Origin: Streptomyces luteogriseus | GTDB taxonomy: Bacteria > Actinomycetota > Actinomycetes > Streptomycetales > Streptomycetaceae | Reading direction: 5' to 3' | Length of the DNA stretch: 64,000 bases | NCBI RefSeq assembly: GCF_014205055.1 | Contig: NZ_JACHMS010000001.1 | Location: 2,418,001-2,482,000, forward strand | In this document: piece by piece, positions 32,803 through 41,827 of the stretch | How positions within the stretch are numbered: position 1 is the first letter of the stretch | How the letters are laid out: every line of letters starts with the position of its first letter | Notes under the pieces: model-generated | What the model was told of the DNA's origin: nothing | What the model saw: only the letters and a program-made list of their open reading frames with translations | The model's database searches: none | Program-made: the position numbers and the translations under genes

Positions 32803-33603
32803 TTATGCCTTCTGCCTGTTGCGGCGGTTTCCGGCAATCATGGAAACCAGGACGAACAGTACGGCGACGACGAACATGGTCGTGCCGATGACATTGATCT
32901 GAACGGGCGTTCCGCGCTGCGCCGAGCCCCACACGAACATGGGGAAGGTGACGGTCGAGCCGGCGTTGAAATTGGTGATGATGAAATCGTCGAAGGACAG
33001 CGCGAAGGCGAGGAGTGCGCCCGCCGCGATTCCCGGTGCGGCGATCGGCAGGGTCACCCGGACGAAGGTCTGGAAGGGGCCCGCGTACAGGTCCCGCGCC
33101 GCCTCCTCCAGCTTCGGATCCATCGACATCACACGTGCCTTGACGGCCGTGACCACGAAGCTCAGGCAGAACATGATGTGCGCGATGAGGATCGTCCAGA
33201 AGCCCAGCTGGGCGCCCATGTTGAGGAACAGGGTGAGCAGCGAGGCGGCCATGACGACCTCGGGCATCGCCATCGGCAGGAAGATCAGCGAGTTCACGGC
33301 ACCGCGGGCGCGGAACCGGTAGCGGACCAGGGCGAAGGCGATCAGGGTGCCGAGGAGGGTGGCGCCGAGTGTCGCCCAGACCGCGATCTGGAGGCTGAGG
33401 GACAGTGACCCGCACAGCCCGGAGACACCGCACGGGTCCTTCCAGGCGTCCAGGGAGAACTGCTGCCATTCGTAGTTGAAGCGCCCCTTCGGTTTGTTGA
33501 AGGAGAACACCGTCACGACGACGTTCGGCAGGAGCAGATAGCCGAGGGTCAGCAGTCCCGCCAGGACGACGAGATTTCTCTTGAGCCAGTTGACGAAGGG
33601 CAT
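32803..33603 (-). CDS. potC: Spermidine/putrescine ABC transporter permease PotC
   Basis: This 266-residue permease has six helices. The EAA loop is LEEAARDLYAGPFQTFVRVTL, and the segment SFDDFIITNFNAG is typical of PotC-type permeases. It begins exactly where PotB ends, with no gap, implying tight coupling. It forms the channel with PotB for polyamines delivered by PotD and driven by PotA. Confidence 0.92.
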   Translation of the reverse strand: MPFVNWLKRNLVVLAGLLTLGYLLLPNVVVTVFSFNKPKGRFNYEWQQFSLDAWKDPCGVSGLCGSLSLSLQIAVWATLGATLLGTLIAFALVRYRFRARGAVNSLIFLPMAMPEVVMAASLLTLFLNMGAQLGFWTILIAHIMFCLSFVVTAVKARVMSMDPKLEEAARDLYAGPFQTFVRVTLPIAAPGIAAGALLAFALSFDDFIITNFNAGSTVTFPMFVWGSAQRGTPVQINVIGTTMFVVAVLFVLVSMIAGNRRNRQKA

Positions 33604-34533
33604 TTAGACCAGATCCTCCGTCCCCGACTTGCGGATGTAGAGGGTGACCATGAGCAGAATGGCCGCCATGAGGATGAAGGAGAGCGCCGCGGCCGTCGGA
33701 TAGTCGAGGACTCTCAGGAACTGCGTCTGGATGACGTTTCCGACCATGCGGGTGTCGGTGGAGCCGAGCAGATCGGCGTTCACGTAGTCACCGGCCGCCG
33801 GAATGAAGGTCAGCAGCGTGCCGGAGACGACACCCGGCATCGACAGCGGGAAGGTGACCTTGCGGAACGTCGTCCAGGGCCGGGCGTACAGGTCTCCTGC
33901 GGCCTCGTGGAGCCGTCCGTCGATGCGCTCCAGCGAGGTGTAGAGCGGAAGGATCATGAACGGCAGGAAGTTGTACGTCAGACCGCACACCACCGCCAGC
34001 GGGGTGGCCAGGACGCGGTCGCCGGCGGTCATGCCGAGCCAGGTGGTGACGTCCAGGACGTGCAGCGTGTTGAGCGCGCCCACGACCGGTCCGCCGTCCG
34101 CGAGGATCGTCTTCCAGGCCAGAGTGCGGATCAGGAAGCTGGTGAAGAACGGCGCGATCACCAGGATCATGATCAGGTTCTTCCAGCGGCCGGCGCGGAA
34201 GGCGATCAGATACGCCAGCGGGTAGCCGAGCAGCAGGCACAGGATCGTCGCCGTGCCCGCGTAGAGCACCGAGCGGACGAACTGCGGCCAGTACGCGGAC
34301 AGCGCGTCCCAGTACGTGGCGAAGTGCCAGGTGACCTTGTAGCCCTGCTCCAGGGAACCCGTCTGCACGGACGTGGAGGCCTGGTAGATCATCGGCAGCG
34401 CGAAGAAGACGACCAGCCACAGGATGCCGGGCAGCAGCAGCCAGTACGGCGTGAAGCGGCCCCGGCGCTTGGGGGGCTTGGATTCGGGCGCCTGCGGCGC
34501 GAGAGGCGGTGGCGCCTCGGTGAGTGTCGACAT
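33604..34533 (-). CDS. potB: Spermidine/putrescine ABC transporter permease PotB
   Basis: This 309-residue permease has an N-terminal cytoplasmic tail rich in proline and basic residues (to about residue 28), then helices starting YWLLLPGILWLVVFFALPM. The EAA loop is LHEAAGDLYARPWTTFRKVTF. Its ATG overlaps the PotA stop by one base. The order PotD-PotA-PotB-PotC matches classical polyamine importers. Confidence 0.92.
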   Translation of the reverse strand: MSTLTEAPPPLAPQAPESKPPKRRGRFTPYWLLLPGILWLVVFFALPMIYQASTSVQTGSLEQGYKVTWHFATYWDALSAYWPQFVRSVLYAGTATILCLLLGYPLAYLIAFRAGRWKNLIMILVIAPFFTSFLIRTLAWKTILADGGPVVGALNTLHVLDVTTWLGMTAGDRVLATPLAVVCGLTYNFLPFMILPLYTSLERIDGRLHEAAGDLYARPWTTFRKVTFPLSMPGVVSGTLLTFIPAAGDYVNADLLGSTDTRMVGNVIQTQFLRVLDYPTAAALSFILMAAILLMVTLYIRKSGTEDLV

Positions 34534-35678
34534 CAGGCCGCCTCTTCCACTCCGGCGTCGGCGTCCTGGGCGGCGTCCAGGCCGAAGGTGTGGGCCGGGT
34601 TCCAGTGCAGGACGACCTCGGCGCCGGGCACCAGGCGGGAGTCACGGTCGATGTTCTGGGCGTAGACCTCGAAGTCGGAGCAGACCGGGCTGTCGACGAC
34701 GTACTGCGTGGAGACGCCGATGAAACTGGAGTCGGCGATCCGGCCCGTGATCCGGTTGCGGCCCTCGGGTATCTCGCCGGCGTCGTCCGCGTGGGTGAGG
34801 GAGATCTTCTCCGGGCGCACGCCGACCAGCACCTTGCCGCCGGTGCCCGCGGGAGCGGAACAGCGCGCCTCCGGGAGGACGAGCTTGCCGCCGCCGGCCT
34901 TCAGCACGATCTCCTCGCCGCTCTTGGAGTCGACCTCGGCCTCGATGAAGTTGGAGGTGCCGAGGAAGTTCGCGACGAACGTGGTGCGCGGGTTCTCGTA
35001 GAGCTCGGTGGGCGCGCCCAGCTGCTCGACGCGGCCCGCGTTCATCACGGCGACCGTGTCGGCCATGGTCATGGCCTCCTCCTGGTCGTGCGTGACGTGG
35101 ATGAAGGTGATGCCGACCTCGGTCTGGATGCGCTTGAGCTCCAGCTGCATCTGGCGGCGCAGCTTGAGGTCGAGGGCGCCGAGCGGCTCGTCGAGCAGGA
35201 GCACCTTGGGGTGGTTGATCAGCGCGCGGGCGACGGCGACGCGCTGCTGCTGGCCGCCGGAGAGCTGGTGCGGCTTCTTGCGGGCCTGCTCGCCGAGCTG
35301 CACGAGCTCCAGCATCTCCTCGACCTGCTTCTTCACCGACTTCAGGCCGCGCCGCCGCAGGCCGAAGGCGACGTTCTCGAAGATGTCGAGGTGCGGGAAG
35401 AGGGCGTAGGACTGGAAGACGGTGTTCACCGGCCGCTTGTACGGCGGGAGGGCCGTCACGTCCTGGTCGCCCAGGTGCACGGTGCCGGCGGAGGGTTCCT
35501 CCAGGCCGGCGATCATGCGCAGGGTGGTGGTCTTGCCGCAGCCGGAGGCGCCGAGCAGGGCGAAGAAGGAGCCCTGCGGCACGGTCAGGTCGAGCGGGTG
35601 GACGGCGGTGAAGGCGCCGTAGGTCTTGGCTATGCCCGTGAGGCGGACGTCGCCGCTGGGGTCCGTCTTGTTCGTCAT
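34533..35678 (-). CDS. potA: Spermidine/putrescine ABC transporter ATPase PotA
   Basis: This 381-residue ATPase has Walker [11 protein letters not shown]-loop [11 protein letters not shown], signature [15 protein letters not shown], Walker [13 protein letters not shown] and H-loop HVTHD. The C-terminal TOBE domain (after about residue 250) is the regulatory extension of the PotA/FbpC-type ATPases. The start is taken as the ATG of MTNKTDPSG; a GTG three codons upstream overlaps the PotD stop (GTGA) and is a real alternative. Confidence 0.93.
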   Translation of the reverse strand: MTNKTDPSGDVRLTGIAKTYGAFTAVHPLDLTVPQGSFFALLGASGCGKTTTLRMIAGLEEPSAGTVHLGDQDVTALPPYKRPVNTVFQSYALFPHLDIFENVAFGLRRRGLKSVKKQVEEMLELVQLGEQARKKPHQLSGGQQQRVAVARALINHPKVLLLDEPLGALDLKLRRQMQLELKRIQTEVGITFIHVTHDQEEAMTMADTVAVMNAGRVEQLGAPTELYENPRTTFVANFLGTSNFIEAEVDSKSGEEIVLKAGGGKLVLPEARCSAPAGTGGKVLVGVRPEKISLTHADDAGEIPEGRNRITGRIADSSFIGVSTQYVVDSPVCSDFEVYAQNIDRDSRLVPGAEVVLHWNPAHTFGLDAAQDADAGVEEAA

Positions 35679-35683
35679 GGTGG

Positions 35684-36931
35684 TCACGCCCCCGTCAGCT
35701 TCGCGAACTTCGCTTCGAACTCGGTCTCTTCCTTCGAGCTCAGCGAGCGGAAGGCGTGGGACTTGGCGGCCATGGCCTTGTCGGGAATGATCAGCGGGTT
35801 GTTCGCCGCGTCCTCGTCGATCTTCGCGAGTTCGGCCTTCACTCCGTCGACGGGGCACACGTAGTTGATGTACGCGGCGAGTTCGGCGGCGGGCTTCGGC
35901 TCGTAGTAGAAGTCGATGAGCCGCTCGGCGTTGGTCTTGTGCCGGGCCTTGTTGGGGATCAGCAGGTTGTCGGTGGACGTCACGTAGCCGCTGTCCGGGA
36001 TGAGGAAGTCGATGTCGGGGCTGTCCGCCTTGAGCTGGACGACGTCACCGGCCCAGGCGACACAGGCCGCGAAGTCTCCGCTGGTCAGGTCCGAGGTGTA
36101 GTCGTTGCCGGTGAAGCGGCGGATCTGGCCCTTGTCGACGGCCTTCTGCAGACGGGCGATGGCCGCGTCGTAGTCGTCGGCGGTGAAGTCGGCCGGGTCC
36201 TTGCCCATGTCGAGCAGCGTCATGCCGATGCTGTCGCGCATCTCCGACAGGAAACCGACCCGGCCCTTGAGCTTGGGGTTGTCCAGCAGGTCGGACACCG
36301 ACTTCACCTCGACGCCGTCGAGGGCCTTCTTGTTGTACGCGATGACGGTCGAGATGCCCTGCCAGACGTACGAGTAGGCGCGGCCCGGGTCCCAGTCGGG
36401 GCTGCGGAACTGGGCCGACAGGTTGGCGTAGGCGTTGGGCAGGTTGCTCGGGTCGAGCTTCTGCACCCAGCCGAGGCGGATGAGGCGGGCGGCCAGCCAG
36501 TCGGTGAGGACGATCAGGTCGCGGCCGGTGTCCTGGCCCGCGGCGAGCTGCGGCTTGATCTTGCCGAAGAACTCGTTGTTGTCGTTGATGTCCTCGGTGT
36601 ACTTGACCTTGATGCCGGTCCGCCGTGCGAACTGATCCAGGGTCGGGTGGTGCTTTTCGCTGTCGTCGACGTCCATGTACTCGGTCCAGTTGGAGAAGTT
36701 CACCGTCTTCTCCTTGGCCGAGTGGTCCTCTGCCGGGACGCCGCCCTTCGACTGGCCGGCCGCCGGGATGCCGCAGGCGCTCAGCGTCCCCAGTCCGCCG
36801 GCCGCGAGCGCCCCGCCCGCGGAGGCGCGCAGCAGGGACCGCCGTGTGAGGGCGGCCCTGCCGTTCCTGAAACTGCGCCGCACGGCGGCCACTTGGGCCG
36901 CGGACAGGCGGTCGGGCTCGTACTGCTCCAT
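35684..36931 (-). CDS. potD: Polyamine-binding lipoprotein PotD
   Basis: This 415-residue solute-binding protein has an unusually long N-terminus, then a twin-arginine motif and lipobox (TRRSLLRASAGG, then GTLSACG), so it is exported folded and lipid-anchored. The body has the PotD/PotF pattern NFSNWTEYM, KVKYTEDINDNNEFFGKI and WAGDVVQLKADSPDIDFLIP. It captures putrescine or spermidine. It follows the aldehyde dehydrogenase by 56 bases and precedes PotA. Confidence 0.92.
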   Translation of the reverse strand: MEQYEPDRLSAAQVAAVRRSFRNGRAALTRRSLLRASAGGALAAGGLGTLSACGIPAAGQSKGGVPAEDHSAKEKTVNFSNWTEYMDVDDSEKHHPTLDQFARRTGIKVKYTEDINDNNEFFGKIKPQLAAGQDTGRDLIVLTDWLAARLIRLGWVQKLDPSNLPNAYANLSAQFRSPDWDPGRAYSYVWQGISTVIAYNKKALDGVEVKSVSDLLDNPKLKGRVGFLSEMRDSIGMTLLDMGKDPADFTADDYDAAIARLQKAVDKGQIRRFTGNDYTSDLTSGDFAACVAWAGDVVQLKADSPDIDFLIPDSGYVTSTDNLLIPNKARHKTNAERLIDFYYEPKPAAELAAYINYVCPVDGVKAELAKIDEDAANNPLIIPDKAMAAKSHAFRSLSSKEETEFEAKFAKLTGA

Positions 36932-36987
36932 GCGCGTGGTGCCCTTTCGGAGGGTGGACGGCCGTTGGTCAGGCGGCCTGCAAACGG

Positions 36988-38523
36988 CTATCGATCCCCG
37001 AACACGGTGCGGTGCCAGTCCTTCGCGGCCACCGCGGTGTTGTCGAACATGACGTGTTTGATCTGGGTGTACTCCTCGAACGAGTACGCGGACATGTCCT
37101 TGCCGTAGCCGGAGGACTTGTAGCCGCCGTGCGGCATCTCGCTGATGATCGGAATGTGGTCGTTGATCCAGACGCAGCCGGCCTTGATCTCACGCGTGGC
37201 CCGGTTCGCCCGGTACACGTCCCGGCTCCAGGCGGAGGCGGCCAGGCCGTACGGGGTGTCGTTGGCGAGCGCGAGGCCCTCGTCGTCGGTGTCGAACGGC
37301 AGCACGACCAGGACGGGTCCGAAGATCTCCGACTGGACGACCTCGCTGTCCTGGGCCGCGTCGGCGATCAGGGTGGGCCGGTAGTAGGCGCCCTTGGCGA
37401 GCTCCCCCTCGGGCGCCTCGCCGCCGGTCACCACGCGCGCGTAGGCCCGCGCCCGGTCCACGAATCCGGCGACCCGGTCCCGCTGCGCATGGGAGATCAG
37501 CGGGCCGAGGTCGGTGCGGGCGGCGAACGGGTCGCCGAGCCGGACCGTCTCCATGAGCGCCGCGGTCCGCTCCACGAATGCGTCGTACAGCGGCCGCTGC
37601 ACGTACGCGCGCGTGGCGGCCGTGCAGTCCTGCCCGGTGTTGATCAGGGAGCCGGCGACCGCGCCGTGGGCGGCGGCCTCCAGATCGGCGTCGTCGAAGA
37701 CCACGAAGGGTGCCTTGCCGCCGAGCTCCAGGTGCAGGCGCTTGACGGAGGCGGTGGCGACCTCGGCGACGCGCTTGCCGACGGCGGTGGAGCCGGTGAA
37801 GGAGGTCATGGCCACGTCGGGGTGACCGACGAGGTGCTCGCCGGCCACCCTGCCGGTGCCCGTGACGATGTTGATCACACCGTCCGGGATCCCGGCGTCC
37901 GTGGCCGCCTGGGCGAAGAGCAACGAGGTCAGCGGGGTGAGCTCGGCGGGCTTCAGGACGATGGTGTTGCCCGCGGCGATCGCCGGGAGGATCTTCCAGG
38001 CGGCCATCTGGAGGGGGTAGTTCCAGGGTGCGATCGACCCGACGACCCCGATGGGCTCGCGCCGGACGTACGAGGTGTGGTCGCCGGAGTACTCGCCGGC
38101 GGACTGCCCCTGGAGATGCCGTGCGGCACCGGCGAAGAAGGCGGCGTTGTCGATGGTGCCGGGGACGTCGAACTCCCGGGTCAGCTTCAGCGGCTTGCCG
38201 CACTGGAGCGACTCGGCGCGGGCGAAGTCCTCGGCCCGGTCGGCCAGGACCGCGGCGAACCGGTGCAGGGCGTCGGACCGCTCGCCCGGGGTGGCTCCCG
38301 CCCAGCCGGGGAAGGCCGCGCGGGCGGCGGCGACGGCCCGGTCGACATCGGCCGTGCCCGCCAGTTCGTAGGTGAGGACCTCCTCGCCCGACGCCGGGTC
38401 GACGACCGCGTGGGTGCGGCCGGAGGTGCCCCTGGTCAGGCGCCCCGCGATGTACTGCGCGCCCTCCGCGAAGCGCTCCTCGGCCGGAAATCGGTCCGGG
38501 GTGGCAATGCCCGGGTTGTGCAT
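36988..38523 (-). CDS. Aldehyde dehydrogenase (gamma-aminobutyraldehyde dehydrogenase-like), head of the polyamine operon
   Basis: This 511-residue ALDH has the motifs LELGGKAPFVV and GQDCTAATR (catalytic Cys300), WNYPLQMAAWK and the C-terminal GYKSSGYGKDMS. These are close to the PuuC/aminobutyraldehyde and betaine-aldehyde group. It would oxidise 4-aminobutanal, or its gamma-glutamyl form, to GABA. GGAGGAGAG lies four bases before the ATG. It is the first gene of the leftward operon with potDABC and the amine oxidase. The upstream region has overlapping dyads (see the regulatory entry). Confidence 0.9.
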   Translation of the reverse strand: MHNPGIATPDRFPAEERFAEGAQYIAGRLTRGTSGRTHAVVDPASGEEVLTYELAGTADVDRAVAAARAAFPGWAGATPGERSDALHRFAAVLADRAEDFARAESLQCGKPLKLTREFDVPGTIDNAAFFAGAARHLQGQSAGEYSGDHTSYVRREPIGVVGSIAPWNYPLQMAAWKILPAIAAGNTIVLKPAELTPLTSLLFAQAATDAGIPDGVINIVTGTGRVAGEHLVGHPDVAMTSFTGSTAVGKRVAEVATASVKRLHLELGGKAPFVVFDDADLEAAAHGAVAGSLINTGQDCTAATRAYVQRPLYDAFVERTAALMETVRLGDPFAARTDLGPLISHAQRDRVAGFVDRARAYARVVTGGEAPEGELAKGAYYRPTLIADAAQDSEVVQSEIFGPVLVVLPFDTDDEGLALANDTPYGLAASAWSRDVYRANRATREIKAGCVWINDHIPIISEMPHGGYKSSGYGKDMSAYSFEEYTQIKHVMFDNTAVAAKDWHRTVFGDR

Positions 38524-38608
38524 GTCGCTCTCCTCCGTGTCCCCTGATGGGGCCGGCGTGGCTCAGGCTCGATTTGAGTGCCGATCCTGACAGAGGTATG
38601 CCACTCCA

Positions 38609-38648
38609 ACAAGTGATTCCGTTGTTGATTTTTGGTTACGCGACGGAA
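38609..38648. promoter_or_regulatory. Overlapping inverted repeats upstream of the polyamine operon
   Basis: CAACAA and TTGTTG flank nine bases (start near 38609), and GATTCCG (near 38615) pairs with CGGAATC (near 38644). The complement reads AACAACGGAATCA, close to AACAACGGATTTCA near 46475 in front of the Lrp-type gene. It is a candidate regulator site for the polyamine genes. Confidence 0.45.
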
Positions 38649-38692
38649 TCTGTCGACCAGGTGTCGAGTTCGCCGCGAAAAGGCAGGACGCT

Positions 38693-39298
38693 GTGTCCGT
38701 GGTGCGTGCCAAACTCGCGTGCATGGAGAGGATCACGGGGGCGGTCGGCTCGCAGGAGGCCCTGATCAGGGCGGTCGGCGAGGGGGCCAGGATCAGGTAC
38801 CTGCACTTCTGGGGGCACCGGCCGCGGCCGGACGGCCGGATCGGGGCGAGCTGTCTGAGCCAGTGGTGGCCGGCGCCGTTCACGGTGGACGGCGTGGCCT
38901 ACGCGACGGCCGAGCACTGGATGATGGCCGGCAAGGCCCGGCTCTTCGGGGACGCGGCGGCGGAGCGTGCCGTGCTGGCCGCCGGGCACCCCGCCGAGGC
39001 CAAGAAGGCCGGGCGGCTGGTGCGCGGGTTCGACGAGACGGTGTGGGCGCGGGAGCGGTTCCGGATCGTCGTGGAGGGCAGCGTCCACAAGTTCGGCGCG
39101 CATCCAGAGCTGCTGGGGTATCTGCTGGGCACCGGCGACCGGGTGTTGGTGGAGGCCAGCCCCGTGGACCGGGTGTGGGGCATCGGTCTGGCCGCGGACG
39201 ACGAAGCGGCGGCCGATCCGCAGCGGTGGCGGGGGCCGAATCTGCTGGGCTTCGCGCTGATGGAGGCGCGGGAGCGGCTGCGGACGACAGAGATATGA
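38693..39298 (+). CDS. NADAR-family protein
   Basis: This 201-residue single-domain protein of the NADAR/YbiA-type family (formerly DUF1768) has HFWGHRPRPDG, LSQWWPAPFTVDGVAYATAE HWMMAGKARLF, and the C-terminal LVEASPVDRVWGIGL. Family members act on ADP-ribose or riboflavin-intermediate N-glycosidic bonds; some remove ADP-ribose from guanine and act as antitoxins. No partner toxin is adjacent. The GTG start has GGCAGGA five bases upstream; an in-frame ATG ten codons later has no ribosome site. It is divergent from the polyamine operon. Confidence 0.88.
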   Translation: MSVVRAKLACMERITGAVGSQEALIRAVGEGARIRYLHFWGHRPRPDGRIGASCLSQWWPAPFTVDGVAYATAEHWMMAGKARLFGDAAAERAVLAAGHPAEAKKAGRLVRGFDETVWARERFRIVVEGSVHKFGAHPELLGYLLGTGDRVLVEASPVDRVWGIGLAADDEAAADPQRWRGPNLLGFALMEARERLRTTEI

Positions 39299-39301
39299 GC
39301 G

Positions 39302-39328
39302 AGGGGCCGGTCCTCGGGACCGGCCCCT
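39302..39328. terminator. Bidirectional hairpin terminator between NADAR and DUF4190-like genes
   Basis: A perfect 12-bp stem (AGGGGCCGGTCC with GGACCGGCCCCT) has a 3-base loop. It starts three bases after the NADAR stop and faces the convergent gene's 3' end. Confidence 0.85.
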
Positions 39329-39349
39329 GGTGACCTCCGGGAGCTCCGT

Positions 39350-39814
39350 TCAGGAAGCCGCGCCGAGCCCGCCCATGATGCTGGCGAACAGCAGGAAGCC
39401 CAGCAGCGGCAGGATCACGGTGGCGATGATGCCGCAGACCAGGCCCGCGGTCGCCGCGCCCTTGTTCGTGGCCTCACCGCGGGTGGCCCGGCCGCGGCCG
39501 ATGGCGCCGAAGATGATCGCGAGAATGCCCAGGATGACGCCGAAGAACCACATGATGAACGTCACGCTGCACACCACGCCGATGATGCCCAGCACCAGTC
39601 CCGTGGTGCCCATGCCGTTGCTCGGCTGCGCGGGCATCCCGTAGCCGGGCGCCTGCGGGTAGCCCACGGGCGGCGCCGCCGGGTAGCCGGGGCTGCCCTG
39701 GGGGTAGCCGTAGCCCGGGCCGGGCTGCTGCGGATAGCCGTATCCCGGGGCCGGCTGCTGCGGCGGCTGGGCGGGCGGGCCGAAACCACCCGGGGGCGGA
39801 TTGGTGTTGGACAT
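39350..39814 (-). CDS. DUF4190-like small membrane protein
   Basis: This 154-residue protein has a low-complexity N-terminus of about 70 residues rich in Pro, Gly, Tyr and Gln (repeats of GYGYPQ), then two hydrophobic segments (GLVLGIIGVVCSVTFIMWFF and AGLVCGIIATVILPLLGFLL) joined by a basic loop with GRATRGEATNKG. This is the DUF4190 layout; the function is unknown. The start has GGAGGGGAG upstream. It is a tandem paralogue of the gene just upstream. Confidence 0.85.
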   Translation of the reverse strand: MSNTNPPPGGFGPPAQPPQQPAPGYGYPQQPGPGYGYPQGSPGYPAAPPVGYPQAPGYGMPAQPSNGMGTTGLVLGIIGVVCSVTFIMWFFGVILGILAIIFGAIGRGRATRGEATNKGAATAGLVCGIIATVILPLLGFLLFASIMGGLGAAS

Positions 39815-39882
39815 GGACGTCTCCCCTCCGTTGTCAGACCAAGGCATCGTAGTGGCCAAGTCGGCCGCACAGAGCCCCTGTT

Positions 39883-40527
39883 TCAGCGGTGGGACGTCGC
39901 GGTGGCCACCGGGCCGAGGGTCCCGTAGTAGGGGTCGTCGTCGTAGTCGTCGCTGTTGATCGCGGCCGTGATGCCGACGGCGATCAGGACGATCACCGCG
40001 ATGCCGAGGATGATCCCGATGATGCCCATGATCAGACCGGCCTGGGCCTGCCCGTGGTTGGTGGCCACTCCGGCCTCGGCGCGCTTGCGGCCCTTGATGC
40101 CGAAGACGACGGCGAGGATGCCGGTGACCAGGGAGACCACGCCGTAGAGGCAGAAGAGGGTGCAGGAGACGATGCCGAGCACCATCGCGGCGATGCCCAG
40201 GCCGTTCTGGGGGGCCGGGGGCATGCCGGGCCAGCCGTAGCCGGACTGGGGGTAGCCCGGGTAGCCGTAACCGCCGGGCGCTCCCGGGCCGGTGGGGGCC
40301 ACGGGCGGGGGCGGGACGGCGCCGGTGCCGGTGCCGGACGGGTCGTACTGGGGCGTGCCGGTGGGCGGGGTGAAGCCCGGCATCGAGGTGACCGTGGCCT
40401 GGTCGTGCACGGACGGCGGCCCCGCGGTGGAGGGCTGCTGCTTGTCGAGTGAGGGCGTGTGCTCCGGGGGAGCCCACGGGTCGTGGCCGGTGCCTCCGCC
40501 TCCGTCGGGCTGCGTCGCGTCCGTCAT
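39883..40527 (-). CDS. DUF4190-like membrane protein
   Basis: This 214-residue protein has a proline/glycine/tyrosine-rich, probably disordered N-terminal half and two membrane segments (LGIAAMVLGIVSCTLFCLYG and AGLIMGIIGIILGIAVIVLI) around a loop with GIKGRKRAEAGVATNHGQAQ, then an acidic tail with DDYDDDPYYG. It shares the layout of the next gene, 68 bases downstream. GGGGGGA precedes the ATG. The function is unknown. Confidence 0.85.
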   Translation of the reverse strand: MTDATQPDGGGGTGHDPWAPPEHTPSLDKQQPSTAGPPSVHDQATVTSMPGFTPPTGTPQYDPSGTGTGAVPPPPVAPTGPGAPGGYGYPGYPQSGYGWPGMPPAPQNGLGIAAMVLGIVSCTLFCLYGVVSLVTGILAVVFGIKGRKRAEAGVATNHGQAQAGLIMGIIGIILGIAVIVLIAVGITAAINSDDYDDDPYYGTLGPVATATSHR

Positions 40528-40765
40528 CCTGTTCCCCCCTGGGTCGATCGTGTGGTCATGCTACGGGGCCGTTCGGTGCGTGCCACAGCGCGGGTGGGCG
40601 GGGGTTGTTCGCACCCCCGCGGAGCCGCCCGTCGACCGCGTCCCGCGCCCCTGAAATGAAGGGCGCCGGACCGCGGCATACGATGAATTCCGCGTCATCG
40701 ATCAGCCGATCACCCGCGCCCCGCCCGCCCTGTGCCGACGGCGGCGCCGTTCCGGGGAGGAACCC

Positions 40766-41827
40766 TTGACCGAGCAGCTTGTCGACCCCCGCGCCCCACG
40801 CGATCTGAAGGCCTTCATCGCCGGACTGCCCAAGGCCGAACTGCATGTCCACCACGTGGGATCCGCCTCTCCCCGGATCGTCTCCGAACTGGCCGCGCGG
40901 CACCCCGACTCGAAGGTGCCGACCGATCCCGAGGCGCTGGTCGACTACTTCACGTTCACCGACTTCGCGCACTTCATCGACGTGTACCTGTCGGTCGTGG
41001 ATCTGATCCGAACCCCGGAGGACGTCCGGCTGCTGACCTACGAGGTGGCCCGGGACCTGGCCCGGCAGCAGGTGCGGTACGCCGAGCTGACCATCACGCC
41101 CTTCTCGTCCACCCGGCGCGGCATCGACGAGCGGGCCTTCATGGACGCGATCGAGGACGCCCGCAAGGCCGCCGAGGCCGAGTTCGGGACCGTGCTGCGC
41201 TGGTGCTTCGACATCCCCGGCGAGGCGGGGCTGGAGGCCGCCGAGGAGACGACCCGGCTCGCCACCGACGACCGGCTGCGCCCGGAGGGCCTGGTCTCCT
41301 TCGGTCTCGGCGGGCCCGAGGTCGGTGTGGAGCGGCCGCAGTTCAAGCCGTACTTCGACCGTGCGATCGCCGCCGGTCTGCACTCCGTACCGCACGCCGG
41401 GGAGACGACCGGCCCGCAGACGGTGTGGGACGCGCTGACCCATCTGCGGGCCGAGCGCATCGGGCACGGCACCAGCTCCGCGCAGGACCCGAAGCTGCTC
41501 GCGCACCTCGCCGAGCATCGGATCCCGCTGGAGGTGTGCCCGACCTCCAACATCGCCACCCGCGCGGTGCGCACCCTCGACGAGCACCCGATCAAGGAGT
41601 TCGTGCGGGCCGGGGTCCTCGTCACCGTCAACTCCGACGACCCGCCCATGTTCGGCACGACCCTCGAGAACGAGTACGCGGTCGCCGCCCGGCTCCTCGA
41701 CCTCGACGAGCGGGGCGTGGCCGAGCTGGCGAAGAACGCCGTCGAGGCGTCCTTCCTGGACACCGCGGGCAGGACGCGGATCACCGGCGAGATCGACACG
41801 TACACCGCGCAGTGGCTCGCCCGGTGA
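40766..41827 (+). CDS. Adenosine deaminase-family protein (possible 6-aminodeoxyfutalosine deaminase)
   Basis: This 353-residue amidohydrolase of the adenosine/AMP deaminase family has zinc ligands in ELHVHHVG (His27, His29), a catalytic HAGE segment, RIGHG and NSDDPPMF. The usual HLDG after the metal histidines is replaced by HHVGSAS. I recall that the Streptomyces member at this chromosomal position was shown to deaminate 6-aminodeoxyfutalosine in menaquinone synthesis rather than adenosine; this is memory and needs checking. The start is TTG, six bases after GGGGAGG. It is translationally coupled to the next gene by a GTGA overlap. Confidence 0.85.
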   Translation: MTEQLVDPRAPRDLKAFIAGLPKAELHVHHVGSASPRIVSELAARHPDSKVPTDPEALVDYFTFTDFAHFIDVYLSVVDLIRTPEDVRLLTYEVARDLARQQVRYAELTITPFSSTRRGIDERAFMDAIEDARKAAEAEFGTVLRWCFDIPGEAGLEAAEETTRLATDDRLRPEGLVSFGLGGPEVGVERPQFKPYFDRAIAAGLHSVPHAGETTGPQTVWDALTHLRAERIGHGTSSAQDPKLLAHLAEHRIPLEVCPTSNIATRAVRTLDEHPIKEFVRAGVLVTVNSDDPPMFGTTLENEYAVAARLLDLDERGVAELAKNAVEASFLDTAGRTRITGEIDTYTAQWLAR

